Source: Streptomyces sp. SM10 (lineage in GTDB: Bacteria > Actinomycetota > Actinomycetes > Streptomycetales > Streptomycetaceae). From it: 64,000 nt of DNA. The DNA lies in NCBI RefSeq assembly GCF_002910915.1, contig NZ_NEUF01000048.1, positions 62,001 to 126,000 of the forward strand, written 5' to 3'. The notes under the pieces were generated by a model, which did not search any database, was not told the DNA's origin, and worked only from the letters and a program-made list of their open reading frames with translations. This document shows, piece by piece, positions 7,875 through 16,228 of this stretch. Both the position numbers and the translations under genes were made by a program. Position 1 is the first letter of the stretch. Each line of letters begins with the position of its first letter.

Positions 7875-8750
7875 TCAGCCGATGTGGTAGCTGTCGCCGT
7901 AGACCTGCCAGTCCAGCGGCGGGTCCAGATCCAGATTGCCGTCGCGCAGGAAGACCCGCTGCGCCGTGTCGACGCGGCTGGTGTCCGAGTGGGCCTCCTC
8001 CTGCTTCATCGCCCGTACCCGCGCGTCCAGGAAGGCGTCGAGGTAGGCCACCTCGTCACCGCCCTGCGACGGCGGGCTCGCCTGCGCCAGCGCCCGCTGC
8101 CTGATCGAGCCGAAGCTCGCGCTGTCGTTGCCGCCTCCGTGCATCACGATGGCGTCGTAGTACGCGAACTGGCCGAGTGTGCCGAGACCGTCGGCCTTGC
8201 CCTGGCTCACCGCCGGGTCGAAGTACACCCGGTCGCGCTCGTCGTTCTGCGCCTGCTGGAACGCCCCGTCCGACGCCGCCTCGCGCCAGTGGCCCGGGTA
8301 GCCGGGGTCGAGCCCTTCGTGCGAGTCGGAGCCGTCCACCTGCCGCAGGGCGGGCAGGTACGCCTCCAGGACGTTGCCCGGCCGGCCCTCGGCGTAGCGT
8401 TCCACCAGAGCCAGCATGTCTCCGGTGCCGGAGCAGAATCCGATGATGCCCGCGGTGTAGCCGCGGCCGTCGCCGATGTCCTCGATGTAGCCGTACTGGC
8501 CCTTCCATTCCAGCGTGGAGTTCTCCGCGCTGGAGACCAGTTGCATGGCGATCTCCTTCTTCGCGGGATCGTCGAGTCCGGTCGCGGCTGCCTCCAGGTG
8601 TGCGGCCGACGGCGTGGGGGCCTCGGCGTGAGCGGCGGCCGGAACCGCGGTGAACGTCAGCCCGAGGGCGACGACCGCGAGTCCGGCGTTGCGGGTGAGT
8701 CGAGTGAGTCGGGTGATGCGACGTGAGGTGCTGGTGTGGGGTTGATGCAC
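7875..8750 (-). CDS. csn: secreted chitosanase, glycoside hydrolase family 46
   Basis: A 291-residue enzyme that hydrolyses beta-1,4 bonds in chitosan outside the cell. A twin-arginine-rich N-region and hydrophobic core end in AAAHAEA, a signal peptide of about 43 residues. The GH46 catalytic pair is present: Glu76 in SSAEN and Asp94 in IGDGRGYTAG, 18 residues apart as in Streptomyces N174 chitosanase. The mature protein matches the family along its full length. ATG start with a CTGGAGGA site. A palindrome resembling the CsnR operator lies about 40 nt upstream. A lipoprotein paralogue is the next gene upstream. Confidence 0.96.
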   Translation of the reverse strand: MHQPHTSTSRRITRLTRLTRNAGLAVVALGLTFTAVPAAAHAEAPTPSAAHLEAAATGLDDPAKKEIAMQLVSSAENSTLEWKGQYGYIEDIGDGRGYTAGIIGFCSGTGDMLALVERYAEGRPGNVLEAYLPALRQVDGSDSHEGLDPGYPGHWREAASDGAFQQAQNDERDRVYFDPAVSQGKADGLGTLGQFAYYDAIVMHGGGNDSASFGSIRQRALAQASPPSQGGDEVAYLDAFLDARVRAMKQEEAHSDTSRVDTAQRVFLRDGNLDLDPPLDWQVYGDSYHIG

Positions 8751-8786
8751 CGGTCCTCCAGAAGGAGTTCGCCGTTCCGATGTTCT

Positions 8787-8805
8787 GTTAGGAAGCTTTC
8801 CTATC
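8787..8805. promoter_or_regulatory. CsnR-like operator upstream of the secreted chitosanase
   Basis: GTTAGGAAGCTTTCCTATC contains TAGGAA / TTCCTA arms with a 3-nt spacer, centred about 45 nt before the csn start. Streptomycete csnA genes are controlled by the ROK-family repressor CsnR through an AGGAAA/TTTCCT-type palindrome. The match here is by resemblance only. No CsnR gene is in the window. Apart from this site and the terminator at 9067-9097, I see nothing in 8751-9104. Confidence 0.55.
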
Positions 8806-9066
8806 AGGCTTCGAGGGTGCGGTGAAGGTCCCGGACGCGGGTGAGCCGAAACGTCCCCGCATGGGCGAAGAGCCCTTGCCGGCGGGTACGGGGGCGTGGT
8901 GCCGTCCGGGCCGGCGCCCCTTCGCGGACGGCGGTGGCGCGCCGCACGGGGAGGCAGCCCTCATCTGCGGAACGGGAATCCCCGCTTCCTGGACACGGCT
9001 GGACAGCCGGCATCCCTCGCGGATGCGCGCACATGCCGCACGCGTGGGAACCGGCGTACGCGAACG

Positions 9067-9097
9067 GGCCGGTGGGCGCGTCGAGCGCCCACCGGCC
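9067..9097 (-). terminator. terminator after the chitosanase-like lipoprotein
   Basis: A perfect 13-bp GC stem (9067-9079 with 9085-9097) with a 5-nt loop lies 7 nt beyond the stop codon of the minus-strand lipoprotein gene. Confidence 0.7.
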
Positions 9098-9104
9098 GGC
9101 GGTT

Positions 9105-9908
9105 TCACACGTGGTCGATGCGGAAGCTCTCGCCGTACACCCGCCACGCCAGCGGTGTCTCCAACTGCAGCTTTCCCTCGCGCACGAAGGCGCGTTGGGC
9201 CGTCTCCACCCGGCTGGTGTCGCTGTGCGAGGGCTCCTTGCGGATGGCGGAGACCCGGGCGTCCAGGAAGGCGTTCAGATAGGCCTCCTCGTCACCGCCC
9301 CTGGAGGGCGGTTCCGCCGCGGAGAGGGCCTGGTCGCGTATCGTCCGGAAGCCGACCGTGCCCTTGGCGTCCGCGTACCCGTGCATCACGTAGGCGTCGT
9401 AGTAGATGAACTGCCCCAGCGCGCTGAGCCCGTCGGCCTCGGCACGCTCGACGGCCGGATCGAAGTACGCGGAGTCACGCTCCGCGTCCTGTGCCGCGCG
9501 GAACGCCGAGTCCTTCGCGGCCTCCTTCCAGGCCCCGGTGAACGCGCTGCCGAGTCCCTCGTGCGCGTCGCTTCCGTTCACCGCGCGCAGCGCCGGGAGG
9601 AAGTCCGCGAGCGCGTTCCCCGGACGCTTCCGCGCGTAGCGCTCGACCACCTTGAGCATGTCTCCGGTGCCGGAGCAGAATCCGATGATGCCCGCGGTGT
9701 AGCCGCGGCCGTCGCCGATGTCCTCGATGTAGGCGTACTGGGCCTTCCAGTCCAGGGTGGAGTTCTCCGCACTGGAGACCAGCTGCATGGCGATGGCCTT
9801 CTTCGCGGGGTCGTCGAGGCTCTTCTCCGGGGCGCCGGAGGAAGATCCGGAACAGCCGGCCAGGACGAGGGTCGCGGCAGCGGCGAGGACGAGACGCATG
9901 TGCTTCAC
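9105..9908 (-). CDS. membrane-anchored chitosanase-like lipoprotein, GH46
   Basis: A 267-residue protein closely similar to the secreted chitosanase but with a lipoprotein signal (LVLAGCS, Cys19) instead of a long secretory peptide. Catalytic residues are retained: Glu48 in SSAEN and Asp66 in IGDGRGYTAG. It should therefore act on chitosan or chito-oligosaccharides while tethered to the outer face of the membrane. The start is either GTG 9908 or ATG 9899; the shorter form (MRLVLAAA) gives a more usual lipoprotein signal. The upstream region lacks the CsnR-like palindrome found at the secreted paralogue. Confidence 0.9.
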   Translation of the reverse strand: MKHMRLVLAAAATLVLAGCSGSSSGAPEKSLDDPAKKAIAMQLVSSAENSTLDWKAQYAYIEDIGDGRGYTAGIIGFCSGTGDMLKVVERYARKRPGNALADFLPALRAVNGSDAHEGLGSAFTGAWKEAAKDSAFRAAQDAERDSAYFDPAVERAEADGLSALGQFIYYDAYVMHGYADAKGTVGFRTIRDQALSAAEPPSRGGDEEAYLNAFLDARVSAIRKEPSHSDTSRVETAQRAFVREGKLQLETPLAWRVYGESFRIDHV

Positions 9909-9974
9909 GCACCAAGCCTGCCAGGCCGGGGGGGCCGGGCCGGGCGTGGGTCCGACGCCTGTAGCGTTCGGGAC

Positions 9975-10658
9975 ATGGAAGATCAGTCTGTAGTGGACGT
10001 CGGCGATGTGCGCCTGGCGTACCGGACCTGGGGCGACCCCTTCGGTTCACCCGTGGTCCTGTTGCACGGCCTCGGGGGCTCGTCCCTGAGCTGGGAGGCG
10101 GTGGGTGCGCTCCTCGGTGAGGAATGGCGGGTCTACGCCATCGACCTGCGCGGCCACGGAGAGAGCGACTGGCCCGACGAGTACGGCTTCGAGCAGATGC
10201 GGGACGACGTCCTGGAGTTCCTCGACGCCTGCGAGCTCGACCGGGTCGGCGTCGTCGGCCACTCCATGGGCGGAGTCGTCGCCTATCTGCTCGCCGAGGA
10301 GCACGCGGACCGGGTGGAGCGGCTGGTGCTGGTCGAGACGCCGCCCCCCTTCCCCGGGCAGCTGATCGCCGACAGCGGCCCCACGGGGCCGGTCGACTAC
10401 GACGAGAACGCCGTCCCGGCCGTCCGGGCGCAGATCGCCGAGCCGGATCCCCGCTGGGAGGAGGAGCTGGGACAGATCGTCGCTCCGACCCTGATGATCG
10501 CGGGCGGCCCGGAGAGCTCCATGCCGCAGGGACGGCTGGCCGACATGGCCTCGCTCATCCCCGACTGCCGGCTGATCACCCTGGGCGGCGGTCACCACGT
10601 GCACAAGAAGCACGCGGATCAGGTCGCCCACCAGATCACCGAGTTCTTCACCAGCTGA
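9975..10658 (+). CDS. alpha/beta hydrolase
   Basis: A 227-residue cytoplasmic hydrolase. The oxyanion motif VVLLHGLGGSS, the nucleophile elbow VGHSMGG (GxSxG with the catalytic Ser) and a C-terminal histidine in GGGHHVHKKHAD give a complete alpha/beta-hydrolase triad. It is shorter than most members because the cap domain is small. The substrate cannot be inferred. It is divergent from the chitosanase-like lipoprotein, with a 66-nt gap that must hold both promoters. Confidence 0.85.
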   Translation: MEDQSVVDVGDVRLAYRTWGDPFGSPVVLLHGLGGSSLSWEAVGALLGEEWRVYAIDLRGHGESDWPDEYGFEQMRDDVLEFLDACELDRVGVVGHSMGGVVAYLLAEEHADRVERLVLVETPPPFPGQLIADSGPTGPVDYDENAVPAVRAQIAEPDPRWEEELGQIVAPTLMIAGGPESSMPQGRLADMASLIPDCRLITLGGGHHVHKKHADQVAHQITEFFTS

Positions 10659-10741
10659 GACCGCCCGCGGCCAGGGCGCGGGCGTCGTCCCGGTCGCGCC
10701 GCCCGGCCCCGTGCGGTGCCGGGAGCGGACTCCGCCGGCCG

Positions 10742-11350
10742 TCAGGCGCCCGGCCGCCAGTCCGGGCGCCGGCCGCTCAGTCCGATCACCCGGTCGACCA
10801 GGGGTGCGTCGTCCGGGACGGGCACCGGCGGTCCGAAGATCGCGTCGGCGCCGGACCGGTCGTCGTCCCCCGGCGCCAGCATCGCCTCCGACGACCGCAG
10901 GCTCGCCTCGTCCGCCCGGAAATCCTGTCCCGTCGCCCTGGCCAGATCCCAGCCGTGCACGACCAGCTCGTTGCGTGCGACCATCCCCGCGACCTCACCG
11001 GGCAGGTCGACACCGCCCGCCCTGGTCATCCCCTCCAGCGCGTCCGGGGAGCGCCAGGCCGCGACCAGCTCGTCCAGCAGCGTCGGCAGGGCCGTGCGCC
11101 AGTCGGCGGGCAGCGTCGGCAGGGCGGCGTCCGGAGAGGTGTCGGTCGTCGCGCCGAGGTTCTTGAGCCCCGCGTCACGGAACGCGACGGTCAGCCCCAG
11201 CAGGTGACCGAGGAGCTCCCGCACCGAGTAGTCGGGGCAGGGGGTCGGGCCGGACAGCTGCCCGTCGTCGACGGCGCCGAGGAGATCGCGGATCTGCCGC
11301 GCCGCCGGTCCGAGATCGAGACCGGGCGCGGTTGCCTTGTCGGATTCCAT
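10742..11350 (-). CDS. TIGR03086-family (DinB/maleylpyruvate-isomerase-like) metal-binding protein
   Basis: A 202-residue protein. The N-terminal LLGAVDDGQLSGPTPCPDYS followed by VRELLGHLLGL is the hallmark of the mycothiol-dependent maleylpyruvate isomerase/DinB fold. The mid-region NELVVHGWDLARATGQ supplies the second metal-binding histidine. The family often uses mycothiol or binds a metal, but most members have no assigned reaction. ATG start at 11350. A similar protein occurs at 26963. It is divergent from the fibronectin-III lipoprotein; a 12-nt palindrome sits in the shared upstream region. Confidence 0.8.
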   Translation of the reverse strand: MESDKATAPGLDLGPAARQIRDLLGAVDDGQLSGPTPCPDYSVRELLGHLLGLTVAFRDAGLKNLGATTDTSPDAALPTLPADWRTALPTLLDELVAAWRSPDALEGMTRAGGVDLPGEVAGMVARNELVVHGWDLARATGQDFRADEASLRSSEAMLAPGDDDRSGADAIFGPPVPVPDDAPLVDRVIGLSGRRPDWRPGA

Positions 11351-11394
11351 ACTCCTCAGACCTCTTCCGGGCCCGGAACTCATCGCGGACATTG

Positions 11395-11406
11395 CGGAAC
11401 GTTCCG
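11395..11406. promoter_or_regulatory. 12-nt palindrome in a divergent promoter region
   Basis: CGGAACGTTCCG is a perfect palindrome lying 45 nt from the minus-strand start (11350) and 77 nt from the plus-strand start (11483). It is a possible operator for either gene. Confidence 0.35.
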
Positions 11407-11482
11407 ATCCACCCCCTTGTCGGGGGCCCCACCCGCATGGCATATAGGTCTGGACCATTCCTGTCGGATGGAAGGCATCACC

Positions 11483-12460
11483 GTGCAACGCCCCCACGCA
11501 CGCACCGCGTTGGCCTGTTCCGCCGCGCTGCTCCTCGCCCCGCTCACCGCCTGTGGTGGCACCGCGCAGGCGGACACCAAGAAACCCACGGCACCCACGG
11601 GTGTGACGGCCCAGGCGAGCAGCGCGCTCTCCGCCCACGTCATGTGGGAGCAGGCCTCGGACGACAAGGGAATCACCGGCTACGACGTCTACCGCGAGGG
11701 AAGGAAGATCCTCTCGGTGCCCGCGACGAAGCTGATGACCGACGTGGACGGCCTGACCGCCTCCACGGACTACACCTTCACCGTCAGGGCGCGCGACGCC
11801 GCCGGGAACGTCTCGGCCCCGAGCGCCTCCGTCGCCCTGACCACCCCCGCCCCCTCCCCCGACGACACGGAGCCGCCGACCACCCCGGTGAAGCTCCGGG
11901 GCAAGGCCGACACCGCCAGGACGGTCACCCTGTCCTGGGGCGGATCCACCGACGACGTGGGTGTGACGGCCTACGACGTCTACCAGGAGGACTCCAGGAT
12001 CCACAGCGTCCCGGGGACCGAGACCACGGCCCGGCTCTCCGGACTGCGCCCCGGCACCGTCTACACCTTCACCGTCCGCGCCCGTGACGCCGCCGACCAC
12101 TCCTCGCCGGACGGCAACGCCCTCGACCTCACCACCCCGACCGCGCCGGGCGCTCCCGCGAGCACGGCCCCCACCGGACTGCGGACGAAGGCGACGGCGC
12201 AGAAGAACGAGTTCCTGGTCGACCTCTCCTGGGACCAGCCGGACACCGGGGGCGCGATCCCCGCGTACCAACTGTTCCTGAACGGAAGGCTGACCACCAC
12301 GATCGTCTGGGGCGGCACCCCGCCCGCGGGCCGCGCCACCTACGAGCTCACCCTCACCGACCCGCCCGGCACCCGCTACTCGCTCAAGATCCGGCCCAAG
12401 CTCCCTGACGGGACCTGGGGCGACTTCTCGGCGCAGCGGACGGTGGTGCTGCCCGGCTGA
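11483..12460 (+). CDS. lipoprotein with three fibronectin type III domains
   Basis: A 325-residue exported lipoprotein: hydrophobic LACSAALLLAPLTAC with a lipobox cysteine, then three FnIII repeats (about residues 35-120, 130-220 and 230-325). The first two share GYDVYREG / AYDVYQED and YTFTVRARDAA. Such repeats mediate binding to polysaccharide or protein at the surface and often accompany chitinolytic enzymes; here chitosanases lie 2.5 kb away. GTG 11483 is preferred over ATG 11468 because GGAAGG lies 8 nt before it. No catalytic domain is visible. Confidence 0.85.
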   Translation: MQRPHARTALACSAALLLAPLTACGGTAQADTKKPTAPTGVTAQASSALSAHVMWEQASDDKGITGYDVYREGRKILSVPATKLMTDVDGLTASTDYTFTVRARDAAGNVSAPSASVALTTPAPSPDDTEPPTTPVKLRGKADTARTVTLSWGGSTDDVGVTAYDVYQEDSRIHSVPGTETTARLSGLRPGTVYTFTVRARDAADHSSPDGNALDLTTPTAPGAPASTAPTGLRTKATAQKNEFLVDLSWDQPDTGGAIPAYQLFLNGRLTTTIVWGGTPPAGRATYELTLTDPPGTRYSLKIRPKLPDGTWGDFSAQRTVVLPG

Positions 12461-12475
12461 GCGGTGACAGGCCGC

Positions 12476-13081
12476 TCACGGTCCGCGCCAGAGGTTGGCG
12501 AAGGCCGCGTTCTCGATGGTCCGCCTCTGGCGTACGGCCTCCAGTTCCATCACCGCGTCGTGGACGGCCGCCACCACGGTCGTCACCGCCTCGTCGTCGA
12601 GGGCGCGCTCGCCGTCGTCCCTGTCGTCGTCGATGCCCACGGCCGAGGCGAGGGCGGCCAGGACGGGTTCCCGCGCGTCCCGGCGGTCGGCCGCCCGGCG
12701 GCGGCCGGGCGTGTCGGCCGGTTCGACACGTTCCGGCCCGAAGGGCGACCGGCCGCTTCGCTTCCGCGTCAGTTCGCCGTCCCTCTCCAGACCGTCCTGG
12801 TACGCGGCCGAGAGGTCCTTGCCCCGGCGCCACAGCCAGTCGTCGATCCGCTCGTAGGGCGGTTGCCGGGTGAGCCGTTCCACGGCGTCGCCGAGGAGCG
12901 CGTCGTCCGGTGTCCACGGCTCTCCCGGCACGATGCGGTCACCGTCCACGGCGACGGCCCCCGCACCGACGAGGTCGATCAGCTCGGCTCCCGCGAGCGC
13001 GAGCGACAGGTCGCCCTGCCCCACGGGATGCTCCGGCCGGGGGTCCAGGGTGGTGATGAACAGGTCCTTCGCCGTGGTCAT
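12476..13081 (-). CDS. GPP34 (GOLPH3/VPS74-like) family phosphoprotein
   Basis: A 201-residue protein beginning TTAKDLFITTLDPRPE, with LSLALAGAELIDLVGAGAV and RIDDWLWRRGKDL. These match the GPP34 family, whose eukaryotic members bind phosphatidylinositol-4-phosphate at the Golgi. Streptomycetes carry many copies with unknown roles. There is no signal peptide or TM segment. ATG 13081 with GGGGAG upstream. The gene converges on the FnIII lipoprotein with only 15 nt between stops and no separate terminator. Confidence 0.85.
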   Translation of the reverse strand: MTTAKDLFITTLDPRPEHPVGQGDLSLALAGAELIDLVGAGAVAVDGDRIVPGEPWTPDDALLGDAVERLTRQPPYERIDDWLWRRGKDLSAAYQDGLERDGELTRKRSGRSPFGPERVEPADTPGRRRAADRRDAREPVLAALASAVGIDDDRDDGERALDDEAVTTVVAAVHDAVMELEAVRQRRTIENAAFANLWRGP

Positions 13082-13199
13082 GAAGGGCTCCCCTCGGAGG
13101 CGTCGACACGGGTGCACCCCCGCCGGCCCCGTCCGGAAGGGCGCGCGGCGAGACGACCGTCACGATCAGTATCGCCCCCGGGAAGGCCGCATGGTCAAG

Positions 13200-13235
13200 G
13201 TACCGGCCTCCGGCGGCGGTGCCGGAGGCCGGTAC
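13200..13235. terminator. perfect 15-bp hairpin in a gene-poor gap
   Basis: Arms 13200-13214 and 13221-13235 pair perfectly around a 6-nt loop. It lies in the 13082-13559 gap, in which I see no convincing gene. It resembles a terminator but has no obvious gene to terminate, which may mean a small RNA or a lost gene. Confidence 0.5.
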
Positions 13236-13559
13236 AGGAGGCGGTCGGGATGCGAGGCGCGCTTCCCGGCGTACCGTCGCCCGGCCGTCATCGCGGTCAT
13301 GGGATCCCGCGTCGGCGGCATCCGGATCCTGACCCTGGGTGACGAGATCGGGCCCGACTTTCGCTGATGGGCATCCGTCCCCCACAATCGGACAGCGACC
13401 TCCCCTCGTGACGCCACGGGATCAGCCATGCCCGTTTCAGGCCGTCACCGCCGCACAGCCCGCGAAGCCGGGCGCCGCAGGCATGAGGTGGGCGCCATCG
13501 GAAGGACGCAGGAACGATCTCCCTGCTGAGGAGGCACGTAGTTGGAAGGAAGGCTGGCC

Positions 13560-14258
13560 ATGGCGGTCGATGCGCGCGGCGAAGTCGAGGAGTTCATCCT
13601 GGGCGACCGGTTCTCCTGTCTGGCGGGTCGGTCCGCCTGGCGACGCGGCGGCATCGCCCATCGGCACTACGACGTCCTCGGTGGCGAGGAGTCCGCCCGG
13701 CTGATGGCGTGTGACCTCGCCGAGTTCGTGGAGTCGGCGGACTGGAGCGCCCGGACGTTCACCAGTTTCGTCGCCACCTTCGAGCAGCCGCGCGGGGTGG
13801 ACGAGGTGCGGTTCGAGGAACTGCTCTGGCAGCAGCTGCAGTTGCTGCACGAGCAGGATGCGCGGACACACCGCTGGGCCGACGGCTACTCGTCGGATGC
13901 CGGGTCCGGGGAGTTCGCGTACAGCGTGGCCGGCCACCCCTTCTTCGTGATCGGCCTGCACGAGACCCACCGCAGGTGGGGTCGGCGGCCGCCCTTCCCG
14001 ATGCTCGCCTTCAACTCGCACGAGCAGTTCGACCGGATCAAGGGCGCCGGCATGTGGGACCGACTGGCGGACAAGATACGCAAGCAGGACATCAAGCTGC
14101 AGGGAGACATCAACCCCAACCTGCACGAATACGAACAGCTCTCCGAGGCCCGTCGCTACTCCGGCCGTACCAAGCCGGCCGACTGGGAGTGCCCCTTCGC
14201 CGCCCGTGAGCCGGAGTCGCGGCAGCCGGGGAGGGAACTGACGGTCTCGGTCGTCTGA
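13560..14258 (+). CDS. YqcI/YcgG family protein (GntA-like haem-dependent N-hydroxylase family)
   Basis: A 232-residue protein. The segment AGHPFFVIGLHETHRRWG and the following RRPPFPMLAFNSHEQFD are the signature of the YqcI/YcgG family. One member, GntA, is a haem-dependent N-hydroxylase of an arginine derivative in guanitoxin biosynthesis. No other guanitoxin-type gene is near, so the substrate here is unknown. ATG 13560 has GGAAGGAAGG upstream. An in-frame TTG at 13542 has a strong GAGGAGG seven nt before it and would add six residues. Confidence 0.8.
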   Translation: MAVDARGEVEEFILGDRFSCLAGRSAWRRGGIAHRHYDVLGGEESARLMACDLAEFVESADWSARTFTSFVATFEQPRGVDEVRFEELLWQQLQLLHEQDARTHRWADGYSSDAGSGEFAYSVAGHPFFVIGLHETHRRWGRRPPFPMLAFNSHEQFDRIKGAGMWDRLADKIRKQDIKLQGDINPNLHEYEQLSEARRYSGRTKPADWECPFAAREPESRQPGRELTVSVV

Positions 14259-14272
14259 GGGCGGGCGGAGTT

Positions 14273-14305
14273 CCGCACCCCTGCCCGGTGGGGGCAGGGG
14301 TGCGG
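14273..14305. terminator. terminator between YqcI-family gene and malate synthase
   Basis: A perfect 14-bp stem (14273-14286 with 14292-14305) and a 5-nt loop lie between two converging genes. It probably serves both. Confidence 0.75.
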
Positions 14306-14322
14306 TGCTCGGTCCTGCGGGG

Positions 14323-15942
14323 TCAGCCCAGCTGCTCGTACGCCGGCAGCGTCAGGAAGTCCGCGTAGTCCTGGTCCAGCGAGACCTGGAGCAGCAGGTC
14401 GTGGGCCTGCTGCCACTTGCCGGACTCGAAGGTCTCGTCGCCGATCTCCGTGCGGATCGCGGCCAGTTCCTCGGCGGCGACCTTGCGGGCCAGCTCCGCC
14501 GTGGCGTGCTCGCCGTTCTCGAAGATCACGTCCGCGTTGATCCACTGCCAGATCTGGGAGCGCGAGATCTCGGCGGTGGCCGCGTCCTCCATCAGGTGGA
14601 AGATGGCGACCGCGCCCATGCCGCGCAGCCACGCCTCGATGTAGCGGATGCCGACCGCGACCGCGTTGCGCAGGCCGTCGTACGAGGGCTTCGCGTCCAG
14701 CGTGTCGATGGCGATCAGGTCACCCGGCGCCACCGAGACGTCCTCGCGCAGGCGTTCCTTCTGGTTCGGCTTCGCGCCGAGGACCGCGTCGAAGGAGGCC
14801 ATGGCGATCGGGACCAGGTCCGGGTGGGCCACCCAGGAGCCGTCGAAGCCGTCGCCGGCCTCGCGGTCCTTGTCGGCCTTGACCTTCTCGAAGGCGACCT
14901 TGTTGACCTCGGCGTCACGACGCGAGGGGATGAAGGCCGCCATACCGCCGATGGCGTGCGCGCCGCGCTTGTGGCAGGTGCGGACCAGGAGTTCGGTGTA
15001 CGCCCGCATGAACGGGGCGGTCATCGTGACCAGGTTGCGGTCCGGCAGGACGAACTTCGATCCGCCGTCGCGGAAGTTCTTGACGATGGAGAAGAGGTAG
15101 TCCCAGCGGCCCGCGTTCAGCCCGGAGGCGTGGTCGCGGAGCTCGTAGAGGATCTCCTCCATCTCGTACGCGGCGGTGATCGTCTCGATCAGGACGGTCG
15201 CGCGGACCGTGCCCTGCGGGATGCCGACGTACTCCTGGGCGAAGACGAAGATGTCGTTCCAGAGGCGGGCCTCCAGGTGTGACTCCGTCTTCGGCAGGTA
15301 GAAGTACGGGCCCTTGCCGAGGTCGATCAGGCGCTGCGCGTTGTGGAAGAAGTAGAGGCCGAAGTCGACCAGCGCGCCGGGCACCGGGGTGCCGTCGAGC
15401 TGGAGGTGGCGCTCGTTCAGGTGCCAGCCGCGCGGGCGCGTGACGACGGTCGCGAGCTCATCGGCGGGCTTGAGGGCGTAGGACTTGCCCGACTTCGCGT
15501 CGGTGAAGTCGATGTTCCGGGTGTAGGCGTCGATCAGGTTGAGCTGGCCGGTGATCACGTTCTCCCACGTGGGGGCGGACGCGTCCTCGAAGTCTGCGAG
15601 CCAGACCTTGGCGCCCGAGTTGAGGGCGTTGATGGTCATCTTGCGGTCGGTCGGACCGGTGATCTCCACCCGGCGGTCGTCGAGCGCGGCAGGGGCCGGG
15701 GCGACCTTCCAGGTGTCGTCCACGCGGATCGCTTCCGTTTCCGGGAGGAAGTCCAGCGTGGAGGTGCGGGCGATCTCGGCCCTGCGCTCGCCGCGGCGGG
15801 CGAGCAGCTCGTCACGCCGGGGCGTGAACTGCCGGTGCAGCTCGGCCACGAACGCGAGGGCCGCATCGGTCAGGACCTCGTCCTGCCTCGGCAGGGGCTC
15901 GGCGTCGACGATGGCCAGCGGGGACGGCGCTGGTGCGGACAT
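14323..15942 (-). CDS. aceB: malate synthase A
   Basis: A 539-residue enzyme condensing glyoxylate with acetyl-CoA to malate. Family segments include WLADFEDASAPTWENVI, YFYLPKTESHLEARLWNDIF, the acid catalyst region VRATVLIETITAAYEMEEIL, and HLMEDAATAEISRSQIWQW near the C-terminus. Length matches the A-type enzyme. Glyoxylate from allantoin is the likely substrate in this context, rather than the glyoxylate shunt, because no isocitrate lyase is nearby and the promoter carries the operator shared with allB and uraD. The leader is long, about 150 nt. Confidence 0.97.
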   Translation of the reverse strand: MSAPAPSPLAIVDAEPLPRQDEVLTDAALAFVAELHRQFTPRRDELLARRGERRAEIARTSTLDFLPETEAIRVDDTWKVAPAPAALDDRRVEITGPTDRKMTINALNSGAKVWLADFEDASAPTWENVITGQLNLIDAYTRNIDFTDAKSGKSYALKPADELATVVTRPRGWHLNERHLQLDGTPVPGALVDFGLYFFHNAQRLIDLGKGPYFYLPKTESHLEARLWNDIFVFAQEYVGIPQGTVRATVLIETITAAYEMEEILYELRDHASGLNAGRWDYLFSIVKNFRDGGSKFVLPDRNLVTMTAPFMRAYTELLVRTCHKRGAHAIGGMAAFIPSRRDAEVNKVAFEKVKADKDREAGDGFDGSWVAHPDLVPIAMASFDAVLGAKPNQKERLREDVSVAPGDLIAIDTLDAKPSYDGLRNAVAVGIRYIEAWLRGMGAVAIFHLMEDAATAEISRSQIWQWINADVIFENGEHATAELARKVAAEELAAIRTEIGDETFESGKWQQAHDLLLQVSLDQDYADFLTLPAYEQLG

Positions 15943-16100
15943 GAGCTGTCACTCCTTCAGCGGGGGCGGCGCGGACGGCGTCCCACGGCCGCCGGGTCGC
16001 CAGGTATGGCACGGCGTGCCGTGGCTCCGAGATACGGCCGTGGGTGCCGTCCGGGTGCGGAAGCGATGTGGCGTGCGTGCCGCATGCTTCTGATCAGTGG

Positions 16101-16129
16101 ATATTAGTTTCCTCATGGTGGAAGTTCAA
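16101..16129 (-). promoter_or_regulatory. predicted aceB promoter
   Basis: On the minus strand TTGAAC (16124-16129) and TAATAT (16101-16106) are separated by exactly 17 nt, an excellent HrdB-type match. Transcription would start near 16094, about 150 nt before the aceB ATG. The -35 hexamer lies inside the operator repeat at 16125-16141. Confidence 0.6.
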
Positions 16130-16141
16130 TGGTTTGTTGAT
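16125..16141. promoter_or_regulatory. predicted purine-catabolism operator upstream of aceB
   Basis: TTCAATGGTTTGTTGAT is an imperfect copy of the uraD and allB sites, with the same 6-5-6 spacing. It overlaps the aceB -35 hexamer. This fits known AllR control of malate synthase together with allantoin genes in S. coelicolor. Confidence 0.5.
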
Positions 16142-16228
16142 GTCGAGATTCTCCGGGTCGACAGAAGTGCCGCCGTGGTGGCGCGGCGTGCCAGGTCCTG
16201 CACGGACGGTTCACCCCGGCGTGCCGGG

